Positions 1-5,367 of a stretch of DNA of 5,367 nucleotides are shown in pieces. The notes below the pieces were generated by a model, which worked only from the letters and a program-made list of their open reading frames with translations, was not told the DNA's origin and ran no database searches. This DNA comes from Akkermansiaceae bacterium (GTDB lineage Bacteria; Verrucomicrobiota; Verrucomicrobiia; Verrucomicrobiales; Akkermansiaceae). A program made the translations under genes and the position numbers. Position 1 is the stretch's first letter; the number at the start of each line of letters is the position of its first letter. The stretch covers positions 1-5,367 of the forward strand of contig JARFPV010000102.1 of the NCBI GenBank assembly GCA_029288115.1, given 5' to 3'.

Positions 1-2042
1 GTGTCACGCCACCAGCCGTTCGGGTGCGCAAGATATGGGACAAGGTCGCTCGCCTTTTTCCCAAGCATCAACGGTTTGGGCCCACGTGGATTGCCGCGGT
101 ATTTGATCCTGTACACCCGACCTAATCGCGGGTGGCTTTCCAGATTCCGGTGCTTGATATGCTCGCGCAGGTACTTGGTAATGTAATGTTTGTGCTGGAT
201 GATGCCGTGATACATATCCGTGATGTAAATCGTGCCATCGGGAGCATTAAAAAGATTCACCGGGCGGAACCGCTCATCGGTTGATGCGAGAAATTCCCGC
301 TCACCCATAAGATGCTCACTGGATAGCAGGCCGTCATTCCGGTTCACATGCACCAAGCGTACGAGATTGGCAGTCGGCTCACAGAATAGTGCGGTGTCCC
401 GAAATTCGGGAGGAAACTGGTCGCCACGGTAGGCGACAGGCCCTGCTGCGCCGGTGGCTGCTGTTAGGTATCCGTTCTCATCAATAGCACCTTCGCCACC
501 GCGGTTCACACCGGGAGTGATGCGGGCCGGGTAAAGTTTGTCGCGATAAGAAATCCGAGTAGCGTGACCCCGACCTAACAAGTAATTTGGATTTCGCCAC
601 AAAGTATTAGGAAGAAGCTGGTCTGCTTTAATCCCAAACCAGTTCTCGTTGTAGTAGAGTCGGCCGTAATTGTCCTGAGACAACCCCCACTGGCCGCGGA
701 AGGATGTCTTCTCCTTCACCCAATGACCATCAACCTCGCGGTAGCGCGTGTCGGATTTAACGTTATAAATCCAGTTGTCGAGCCCCCTGAATAAACCATT
801 CGTCCGGTGCTCGACGTTTCCTCCTTTTGCATAATCCTCATCGATCACCGTCATCTTGCCCGCCTTGCCATTGACGTTTTCCACAAAGTAGAGCTTTTCA
901 TGCCCGCCGTAGAGGATGCCGTTTTTATAGAGTGCTATCGACCTTGGTTGGTTCAGGCCATCCAGAAAGACGCTGGATTTATCATAAAATCCGTCACCAT
1001 TGGTATCCTCATGAATGGAAATCCTGCCAATCGGTTCCTCTTCTCCGGTGCCGTTGACATCCGGCATGTAGGCGGTCATTTCCACCACCCACATCCGGCC
1101 GTTGCCATCGAAACGAAGTGCCAGCGGGTTCTGTACCGCAGGCTCGTGCGACACGGTCTGGATCTCAAAGTCCTCATGCAGGACAAAGCTGCCTATGGCA
1201 TCCTTCGGGCTGAGAGCTGGCGACGGCGGGATCTTGTCGAATGGAATTACGTACGTGTAACCTTTCTTTTTTTTTTGAGTGGAGGCGTCTTTTTTCGCTG
1301 GCTCAAGCTTGAGGCGCTGAATCCAGATATTGCGGAACTTCACCTCATTATGGTGGCCTTGAAGCTTGATCGGCCCCGGCTCGGGTCCTTCTTTTTTTCC
1401 GGCTCCGGTTTTATTTGTAAGGGCATAATCATCATGAATAAGCACGCCATTGTGCTTCACGCTGATGCGGGCGTTGGCTACTTTTTTGTCCCCCTCAAAA
1501 CGTGCAGCGCGGAATACGATGTCATAGGTCTGCCACTCACCGGCGGGTTTGGATACGAGTTTATCCGGCATCTTCTGCCGGTACAGGCTGCCTGCGTAGC
1601 TCGCCTTGTAATCCTTCTCAGAAATTCCATGGGAATTGAGAATCTGCAGCTCATACCGCTGCTGGATGTAAACGCCCGAGTTGCCATTCTTCTCCGGGTC
1701 AACGCCTGGCACATTGTTGACGTTGAACTCTACATGCAATCTGAAATCGGAATAATTGTCAGGCGTCACCAAGCTGTCCCACTTCGGTGATGCTGTCAGC
1801 ACGCCGTCCTTAAATACCCACTGGTTTTTCACCTTGTCGTTTTCGGGGATCAGAATGTGTCCACGCTTCCCAACCAGCTGGACTGCATCTGGCGGGCGTT
1901 TGCCGTTGAACTTCCCCTTTGTCAGACCTTCACCAGGTTCAGCCGCATCTGCAGAAGGGATCGCTGCGAAGACAACTCCCATCACCGCTACTGCGGCAAC
2001 CAGACGAATCCATTTCGGGAAATAAGAAGAATAAAACAGCAT
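1..2042 (-). CDS. Secreted DUF1080 (3-keto-disaccharide hydrolase) + PVC-type membrane-bound dehydrogenase beta-propeller protein, C-terminus cut by window edge
   Basis: The frame is open from ATG at 2042 to the left edge (680 codons, no stop). Residues 1-34 form a signal peptide: K10 and R13, a hydrophobic run at about 14-28, and an ADAA cleavage region. Residues about 41-247 match DUF1080/PF06439, with NSGVY (121-125), ELQI (131-134), KPAGEW (165-170), GPIKLQGH (223-230) and FRNIWI (236-241). A Lys-rich linker follows (about 248-260). Residues about 265-648 match the PVC 'putative membrane-bound dehydrogenase' propeller, with a calcium-loop-like DTNGDGFYD (346-354), GLDNWIYN (420-427) and CEPTANLV (554-561). 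HPNGWWRD (673-680) starts the usual HEAT-like region. Family members normally continue into HEAT repeats and a CxxCH haem domain, which would lie outside the window. ATG 2042 is preferred because it precedes the signal peptide and has AAGGG five bases upstream. DUF1080 proteins are linked to cleavage of 3-keto-glycosides; the propeller's reaction is not established. The gene is divergent from the GH2 gene. Confidence 0.92.
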   Translation of the reverse strand, partial: MLFYSSYFPKWIRLVAAVAVMGVVFAAIPSADAAEPGEGLTKGKFNGKRPPDAVQLVGKRGHILIPENDKVKNQWVFKDGVLTASPKWDSLVTPDNYSDFRLHVEFNVNNVPGVDPEKNGNSGVYIQQRYELQILNSHGISEKDYKASYAGSLYRQKMPDKLVSKPAGEWQTYDIVFRAARFEGDKKVANARISVKHNGVLIHDDYALTNKTGAGKKEGPEPGPIKLQGHHNEVKFRNIWIQRLKLEPAKKDASTQKKKKGYTYVIPFDKIPPSPALSPKDAIGSFVLHEDFEIQTVSHEPAVQNPLALRFDGNGRMWVVEMTAYMPDVNGTGEEEPIGRISIHEDTNGDGFYDKSSVFLDGLNQPRSIALYKNGILYGGHEKLYFVENVNGKAGKMTVIDEDYAKGGNVEHRTNGLFRGLDNWIYNVKSDTRYREVDGHWVKEKTSFRGQWGLSQDNYGRLYYNENWFGIKADQLLPNTLWRNPNYLLGRGHATRISYRDKLYPARITPGVNRGGEGAIDENGYLTAATGAAGPVAYRGDQFPPEFRDTALFCEPTANLVRLVHVNRNDGLLSSEHLMGEREFLASTDERFRPVNLFNAPDGTIYITDMYHGIIQHKHYITKYLREHIKHRNLESHPRLGRVYRIKYRGNPRGPKPLMLGKKASDLVPYLAHPNGWWRD
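1267..1276 (-). repeat. A10 homopolymer in the coding strand at the DUF1080/propeller junction
   Basis: The plus strand has ten T, so the mRNA of the leftward gene has ten A, read in frame as part of Q256-KKKK. It contains the slippery heptamer A_AAA_AAG. Shorter A runs lie nearby: seven A at 1392-1398 and six at 1290-1295, all in the Lys-rich end of the DUF1080 domain or linker. The sequence is in frame on both sides, so nothing suggests an actual frameshift in this copy. Loss of one A would reach a TAA at 1249-1247. Confidence 0.9.
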
Positions 2043-2047
2043 GGTAG

Positions 2048-2052
2048 CCCTT
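2048..2052 (-). promoter_or_regulatory. Ribosome binding site of the DUF1080-dehydrogenase gene
   Basis: On the minus strand AAGGG stands five bases before ATG 2042. It is only a partial match to the Shine-Dalgarno consensus, but it supports ATG 2042 over the next in-frame Met (residue 21), which lies inside the signal-peptide core. Confidence 0.45.
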
Positions 2053-2132
2053 ACTAGGACTGTAATCAGGCATTGTAAATTCAAAAGGGCATCCAGAGCG
2101 AACGCTTTTCAATCTATCCATGCAAAAAAAAT

Positions 2133-2157
2133 AGTGGGTCGATCTGTTTGACCAACT
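2133..2157. promoter_or_regulatory. Imperfect inverted repeat, candidate operator
   Basis: AGTGGGTC (2133-2140) and GACCAACT (2150-2157) are inverted repeats with seven of eight pairs matched and a 9-base spacer. The 25-bp size and arm spacing fit the site of a dimeric helix-turn-helix regulator. It lies just upstream of the candidate GH2 -10 element at 2161-2166 and near the middle of the divergent region. No regulator gene is present in the window, so the binding protein is unknown, and a chance palindrome remains possible. Confidence 0.28.
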
Positions 2158-2222
2158 TCCTATAGTTGATTTACCTTCCAGATCAAATTTGCCACTAGCT
2201 GGTCCATCAATAAAAATTACGT

Positions 2223-4733
2223 ATGAAAAATCCACCTGTTCTTCGATTCACTTTGCTGATGCCCTTGTTCGTTTTTTGCGCCGTGTGCTCTCATTTTGTG
2301 GCGCAGTCCGCGGATGCCTCTCCAAGAGTGCGTGCGAGTTTTGATGCAGACTGGCTGTTTATTAAACATGACGCGAAGGGTGCTGATGCAAAAGATTACG
2401 ATCATTCGACATGGAGAAAGCTTAACCTGCCGCACGACTGGAGTATCGAGGGCCCGTTTGATCAAAATAACGCAAGCAAGGCACAGGGCGGTTATCTGCC
2501 GTGCGGGATCGGCTGGTATCGTAAAGTCTTCAAAATGCCCGAAGGCGCCAGCGGGAAAAAGGTCTTTATCGAATTCGATGGAATTTACATGAACGGTGAG
2601 GTCTGGATCAATGGCCACCGGCTTGGCAAACGACCTTACGGATACACCGGTGTTCAATACGACCTGACTCCACACCTCGACCCCAATGGCGACAACATCC
2701 TCTCCGTTCGTGTCGACAACTCACTACAGCAATCGACACGCTGGTACACTGGTTCAGGTATCTACCGGCACGTTTGGCTCACCATCACGGATAAATTACA
2801 CGTCGGTCACTGGGGTACCCAGATCAGCACTCCTGAAATTACCCCCGAGCGTGCCAAGGTCGCAATCCGCACAACCATTCGTAACGAATATAAACAGGAA
2901 AAATCAATCCACGTCATCCAGTCCGTCGTCGACTCCGAGGGGTCAAAAATCGCCTCACAAGGTGACAAACTGAATCTGGCCGCTGGAAAAGAACAAGTCA
3001 TCGATCAGCAGTTCAGCGTTGCCAAGCCGGCACTGTGGTCACCCGATTCGCCGAACATGTACACGGTGGTGACGGAGCTGCGCGACGGCGATACTTTGTT
3101 AGACCGCTATGAAAGCCCGCTCGGCTTCCGCACCATCGTCATTGACGCCAAGAACGGCCTCTTTGTGAATGGCAAGAACACCATCATGAAAGGCGTGTGC
3201 AACCACCATGACCTTGGACCACTCGGCGCCGCCCTCTGGGACCAGGCACTTGAACGACGCCTGCGCATGCTTAAGGAAATGGGCTGCAACGCAATCCGCA
3301 CCGCCCATAACCCATCATGCCCCGAGCTTCTCGACTTCTGCAACCGGATGGGATTTCTGGTAATCAATGAAACGTTCGACGAGTGGCGACGCGGCTGGTT
3401 CTTTGAGGACGGCACGCTCGTTTCCAGTAAAAACAACAAAGGAAAAGCATCCAAAGGCTACCACCTCTACTTCGATGAATGGGCAGAAAAAGACCTCATC
3501 GATCACATCCGCCGGGATCGCAACAATCCCTGCGTAGTGATGTGGAGCGTCGGTAACGAAGTCCCCGAAGCACAGAAACACGGCGAACTCGAAACCGTCA
3601 AATGGCTGCAAGACCTCTGCCACAAACACGATCCCACCCGGCTCGTCACCGTGGGCTGCAACTTCACCATCGGTGCGAACAAAACCGGCTTCTTGGAAAT
3701 TCTGGACGTTGTCGGCTACAACGGCGGCGGCAACTCATGCTACGAGTATGAGAACGATAAAAAGAAGTACCCCGACCGGCTGATGTATGCCTCCGAGGTG
3801 CCTCACACATTACAGACACGTGGCGAGTACCGGACAAATGGAAAATTCCGCCTCCGTCAGTATCAACCTGCTCCGCTAGTAGAAAAGGAAGTCTTCCCCG
3901 AAACCAACCCATGGTATGAATCATCCTATGACAACGCGGGTGTTAGAATTACCGGGCGCGACTCTTGGAGACTTACCAAGAACCTACCCTATTTCTTCGG
4001 TGAGTTCCGTTGGACCGGATTCGACTACATCGGCGAGTCAGGTGGCTGGCCACGCGTGATCGGTAACTTTGGCATCATCGATATCTGTAATTTCCCGAAA
4101 GACACCTACTATTTCTACCAGAGCCAGTGGACGGACAAACCGATGGTTCACATGCTGCCCCACTGGACGATGCCCGGCAAGGAGGGCACCATCGTCCCCG
4201 TCTGGTGCTACACAAACTGCGACAGCGTTGAGCTATTCCTCAATGGCAAGTCACTGGGCACCAAAACCTTCACCAAGGAACACGACATGCACATGCAGTG
4301 GCTCGTCCCCTACGCCCCCGGGGAGTTGAAAGCCGTGGCAACCAAAGACGGCAAAGTGGTCGCCACCACAACGAAACGCACCGCCGGCCCGGTTGCCAAA
4401 ATTTCACTCGAGGCAGACAAGACCACCTTCGATCTCAAGGGAAAAGACCTCTCATATATCACCGTGCGATTGCAGGATAACGACGGCAATTTCTGCCCCA
4501 AGGCCAACGATTGGATGACCTTCAGTGTCAAGGGTCCCGGACGTATCATCGCCACCGGCAACGGCGACCCGCTGAGCCATGAAAGCTTCCAGTCCCCGTC
4601 GGTCAGAGCCTTCAACGGCATGGCACTGGCAATTGTTGCACCAACGGGTGAAGAAGGTGAAATTGTTGTCACCGCCCGCCCTATTGCCCGGACATGGGGT
4701 GAGCCCGTCAAGGTGACCATCTCGGCAAAATAA
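2223..4733 (+). CDS. Secreted glycoside hydrolase family 2 enzyme, beta-galactosidase type, with DUF4982 and C-terminal Ig-like domain
   Basis: This is a complete 836-residue GH2 retaining glycosidase, predicted to release terminal beta-linked sugars, probably galactose, from a glycan outside the cytoplasm. ATG 2223 is the first possible start, since an in-frame TAA lies at 2211-2213; no Shine-Dalgarno is visible. Residues 1-32 are a signal peptide with no lipobox. Domains: sugar-binding jelly roll (about 40-210, with LPHDW at 69-73 and GIGWYRK at 95-101), Ig-like domain (about 212-304), TIM barrel (about 306-635), DUF4982 (about 637-710) and a C-terminal GH2 Ig-like domain (about 723-836). 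RTAHNP (359-364) and FRWTGFDYIGE (595-605) are classic GH2 motifs. The acid/base is expected to be E446 in SVGNE and the nucleophile E525 in YASE. The size fits DUF4982-type GH2 enzymes. Galactosidase is the family's common activity, but other specificities (glucuronidase, mannosidase) are not excluded. Confidence 0.95.
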   Translation: MKNPPVLRFTLLMPLFVFCAVCSHFVAQSADASPRVRASFDADWLFIKHDAKGADAKDYDHSTWRKLNLPHDWSIEGPFDQNNASKAQGGYLPCGIGWYRKVFKMPEGASGKKVFIEFDGIYMNGEVWINGHRLGKRPYGYTGVQYDLTPHLDPNGDNILSVRVDNSLQQSTRWYTGSGIYRHVWLTITDKLHVGHWGTQISTPEITPERAKVAIRTTIRNEYKQEKSIHVIQSVVDSEGSKIASQGDKLNLAAGKEQVIDQQFSVAKPALWSPDSPNMYTVVTELRDGDTLLDRYESPLGFRTIVIDAKNGLFVNGKNTIMKGVCNHHDLGPLGAALWDQALERRLRMLKEMGCNAIRTAHNPSCPELLDFCNRMGFLVINETFDEWRRGWFFEDGTLVSSKNNKGKASKGYHLYFDEWAEKDLIDHIRRDRNNPCVVMWSVGNEVPEAQKHGELETVKWLQDLCHKHDPTRLVTVGCNFTIGANKTGFLEILDVVGYNGGGNSCYEYENDKKKYPDRLMYASEVPHTLQTRGEYRTNGKFRLRQYQPAPLVEKEVFPETNPWYESSYDNAGVRITGRDSWRLTKNLPYFFGEFRWTGFDYIGESGGWPRVIGNFGIIDICNFPKDTYYFYQSQWTDKPMVHMLPHWTMPGKEGTIVPVWCYTNCDSVELFLNGKSLGTKTFTKEHDMHMQWLVPYAPGELKAVATKDGKVVATTTKRTAGPVAKISLEADKTTFDLKGKDLSYITVRLQDNDGNFCPKANDWMTFSVKGPGRIIATGNGDPLSHESFQSPSVRAFNGMALAIVAPTGEEGEIVVTARPIARTWGEPVKVTISAK

Positions 4734-4739
4734 TCATAC

Positions 4740-4770
4740 CGCGAAAGGTTCAAGCCTTCGCGACGGCTTG
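4740..4770 (+). terminator. Overlapping hairpins just after the GH2 gene, possible weak terminator
   Basis: Starting seven bases after the stop codon, CGCGAAAGG (4740-4748) can pair with CCTTCGCG (4755-4762), giving an 8-bp stem with one bulged A and a 6-base loop. An alternative stem uses CAAGCC (4751-4756) with GGCTTG (4765-4770). The two share bases and cannot form together. No U tract follows, so this is not a standard intrinsic terminator. It may act as a transcript-end stabiliser, a weak terminator, or part of the leader of the next gene. Confidence 0.35.
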
Positions 4771-4833
4771 TGTAGAAATGCTCCACTACTAACGTTTGGG
4801 GAGCTCAGGGTGGGGGGTATTCGATTTTGCCTC

Positions 4834-4911
4834 GATCTTGAACAGGCTTTCCCTTATAGGTGGTAGGTAATATGAAATTACCTCACCGAGTTCACTCGGG
4901 CGTTCAAGATC
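4834..4911 (+). repeat. 10-bp perfect inverted repeat flanking the lipoprotein start
   Basis: GATCTTGAAC (4834-4843) is the exact reverse complement of GTTCAAGATC (4902-4911). The 58 bases between contain the Shine-Dalgarno and start codon. CTC (4831-4833) and GAG (4915-4917) could extend the stem past a bulged CCC. The left arm can instead pair with GTTCAAG at 4748-4754 after the GH2 stop. A regulatory role is an inference. Confidence 0.45.
4858..4863 (+). promoter_or_regulatory. Ribosome binding site of the lipoprotein gene, possibly occluded by a hairpin
   Basis: AGGTGG matches AGGAGG at five of six bases and ends eight bases before ATG 4872. It supports that start over the in-frame GTG at 4860, which overlaps the site and follows a TAG at 4857-4859. 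GGTG (4859-4862) and AGG (4865-4867) can pair with CACC (4884-4887) and CCT (4881-4883), placing the start codon in the loop and covering the Shine-Dalgarno. Confidence 0.6.
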
Positions 4912-5367
4912 CCCGAGTTGTTTCGGGACTCCGGCTAACAGTTTGTTTTTCCGCCCTCATGCTTTTGCTTGGCAGTTGTGCCATGTATCCGCAGTGGAAG
5001 GAGGCATCACCAGAAGTGGTAAAAAAACAATCATTACACGGGCATCCATATCATCCGCTGATTTACCATATGGATCTTTGTATCCTTTCATACCAACTAT
5101 ACGCGCAGTCACTTGTCTGGCCGTTTGACCCCTATTATGAGGAAGAGGATAGCCCACACGGAGACCGGAAAAAACATATGGCAAAGGTGCGTGCCTGGGC
5201 ATCAGCCCAAGGAAAATATCAATCAGGAAAAGGAACAAGCCTCTCCCAGTACCGCGGACGCGGCGTGCTTGGTAGTTTCCCAGACAATTCCTCACTCGAC
5301 CCGACCATCTACCGCTATGATCGGATCCAGCCATGGAACCCAACCATCACCAATGCCGACGGGCGGT
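4872..5367 (+). CDS. Lipoprotein of unknown family, C-terminus cut by window edge
   Basis: The reading frame is open from ATG 4872 to the right edge (165 residues plus one base). The start has a good Shine-Dalgarno, and the nearest upstream in-frame stop is TAG at 4857-4859. Residues 1-36 form a lipoprotein signal: an unusually long basic n-region (about 1-21, with K2, R6, R15 and R21), a hydrophobic core (about 22-33) and the lipobox LGSC with the modified Cys at 36. Residue 37 is Ala rather than Asp, so by the enterobacterial Lol rule an outer-membrane location is likely. The mature part is rich in aromatic residues and His, with HPYHPLIYH (58-66) and WPFDPYYEEED (83-93), then a charged Lys/Arg segment (99-107). 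I do not recognise the family and assign no function. The gene lies 138 bases after the GH2 gene on the same strand, which suggests but does not show a link to glycan use. Confidence 0.85.
   Translation, partial: MKLPHRVHSGVQDPRVVSGLRLTVCFSALMLLLGSCAMYPQWKEASPEVVKKQSLHGHPYHPLIYHMDLCILSYQLYAQSLVWPFDPYYEEEDSPHGDRKKHMAKVRAWASAQGKYQSGKGTSLSQYRGRGVLGSFPDNSSLDPTIYRYDRIQPWNPTITNADGR
4886..4927 (+). repeat. Two copies of a CCGAGTT-N3-TCGGG element, 27 bases apart, in the signal-peptide coding region
   Basis: Copies at 4886-4900 and 4913-4927 share 12 of 15 defined bases, and each forms a small hairpin (CCGAG with CTCGG; CCCGA with TCGGG). The 27-base period equals nine codons, so the repeat is in frame and encodes RVHSG and RVVSG. 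The ACTCGGG of copy 1 can also pair with the CCCGAGT at the start of copy 2. Confidence 0.6.

Larger units (their letters stand above)
2043..2222. promoter_or_regulatory. Divergent intergenic region with the promoters of the DUF1080 and GH2 genes
   Basis: These 180 bases separate two divergently transcribed genes, so both promoters must lie here or just inside the coding regions. Candidate -10 elements by eye are TATAGT at 2161-2166 for the rightward GH2 gene and TACAAT (2077-2072, minus strand) for the leftward gene. Each matches TATAAT at five of six bases, but neither has a convincing -35 partner, so exact promoter positions are uncertain. An eight-base A run lies at 2124-2131, and a perfect 8-bp palindrome CAAATTTG at 2184-2191. 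No tRNA or small gene was seen. Confidence 0.5.
4734..4871 (+). other. GH2-lipoprotein intergenic region
   Basis: This 138-base gap separates two genes on the same strand. It holds the post-GH2 hairpins, a G-rich run (4798-4817, with G4, G3 and G6 blocks around a GAGCTC palindrome) and the Shine-Dalgarno of the next gene. TTGAAC at 4838-4843 resembles a -35 box but has no -10 at a normal distance; TATAGG at 4855-4860 is only 11 bases away. Whether the lipoprotein is cotranscribed with GH2 or has its own promoter cannot be decided from sequence. No small gene was found here. Confidence 0.5.

Noticed and set aside
1260..1300. Possible frameshift at the poly-T/poly-A tract
   Set aside because: Phase was checked on both sides: the DUF1080 motifs and the propeller motifs through to HPNGWWRD are all in one frame from ATG 2042, so this copy is intact.
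807..1790. Long plus-strand open frame of 327 codons
   Set aside because: It lies wholly antisense to the DUF1080-dehydrogenase gene, whose translation matches known families across the same stretch. The plus-strand protein has no recognisable domain.
2043..2222. Bacteroidetes-type -33 TTTG / -7 TAnnTTTG promoter
   Set aside because: TTTG (2147-2150) and CAAATTTG (2184-2191) are present, but they are about 33 bases apart, too far for that promoter type, and the other evidence points to Verrucomicrobiota.
1939..2235. Minus-strand open frame of 98 codons in another phase across the intergenic region
   Set aside because: It overlaps the signal peptide of the DUF1080 gene in a different frame and ends in a Cys/Ser-rich sequence with no domain. 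The DUF1080 frame is clearly the coding one.
2223..2320. Lipobox in the GH2 signal peptide (Cys at residues 19 and 22)
   Set aside because: The residues before these cysteines (FVF and CAV) do not fit the [LVI][ASTVI][GAS]C pattern, so an ordinary signal peptidase I substrate is more likely.
2217..2675. Minus-strand open frame of 152 codons overlapping the GH2 start
   Set aside because: It is antisense to the GH2 signal peptide and sugar-binding domain and would run through the divergent promoter region.
4310..4786. Minus-strand open frame of 158 codons over the GH2 3' end
   Set aside because: It is antisense to the conserved DUF4982 and C-terminal domains of the GH2 enzyme, and its product shows no family features.
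4957..5343. Minus-strand open frame of 128 codons opposite the lipoprotein gene
   Set aside because: The plus-strand frame has a Shine-Dalgarno, signal peptide and lipobox and stays open to the edge. The minus-strand product has no comparable signals.

Overview
The window looks like part of a chromosome from a member of the Verrucomicrobiota or a related PVC-group bacterium. The main reason is the leftward gene. It joins a DUF1080 (3-keto-disaccharide hydrolase) domain to the PVC-type 'membrane-bound dehydrogenase' beta-propeller, a protein type typical of Verrucomicrobia and Planctomycetes. The phylum call is an inference from protein families and gene style, not from a marker gene.

Layout from left to right. 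(1) Positions 1-2042, minus strand: a secreted DUF1080 + beta-propeller dehydrogenase-like protein, 680 residues visible, with its C-terminus cut off by the left edge. (2) Positions 2043-2222: a 180-bp divergent intergenic region holding both promoters and an imperfect palindrome. (3) Positions 2223-4733, plus strand: a complete, secreted 836-residue glycoside hydrolase family 2 enzyme (beta-galactosidase type) with the C-terminal DUF4982 and Ig-like domains. (4) Positions 4734-4871: a gap with hairpins, a G-rich stretch and a good Shine-Dalgarno sequence. (5) Positions 4872-5367, plus strand: the N-terminal 165 residues of a lipoprotein of unknown family, cut off by the right edge.

All three products carry export signals, so the locus probably acts in the periplasm, at the outer membrane or outside the cell. 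The GH2 enzyme would remove terminal sugars from a glycan. The divergent DUF1080-dehydrogenase protein may oxidise or cleave oxidised sugars. Joint regulation from the shared intergenic region is plausible but not shown. The exact substrate cannot be read from this window.

No tRNA, rRNA, CRISPR array, insertion sequence or phage gene was seen. The most notable non-coding signals are an A10 tract at the domain junction of the leftward gene, where loss of one A would release a DUF1080-only protein, and a set of competing complementary segments around the start of the lipoprotein gene.
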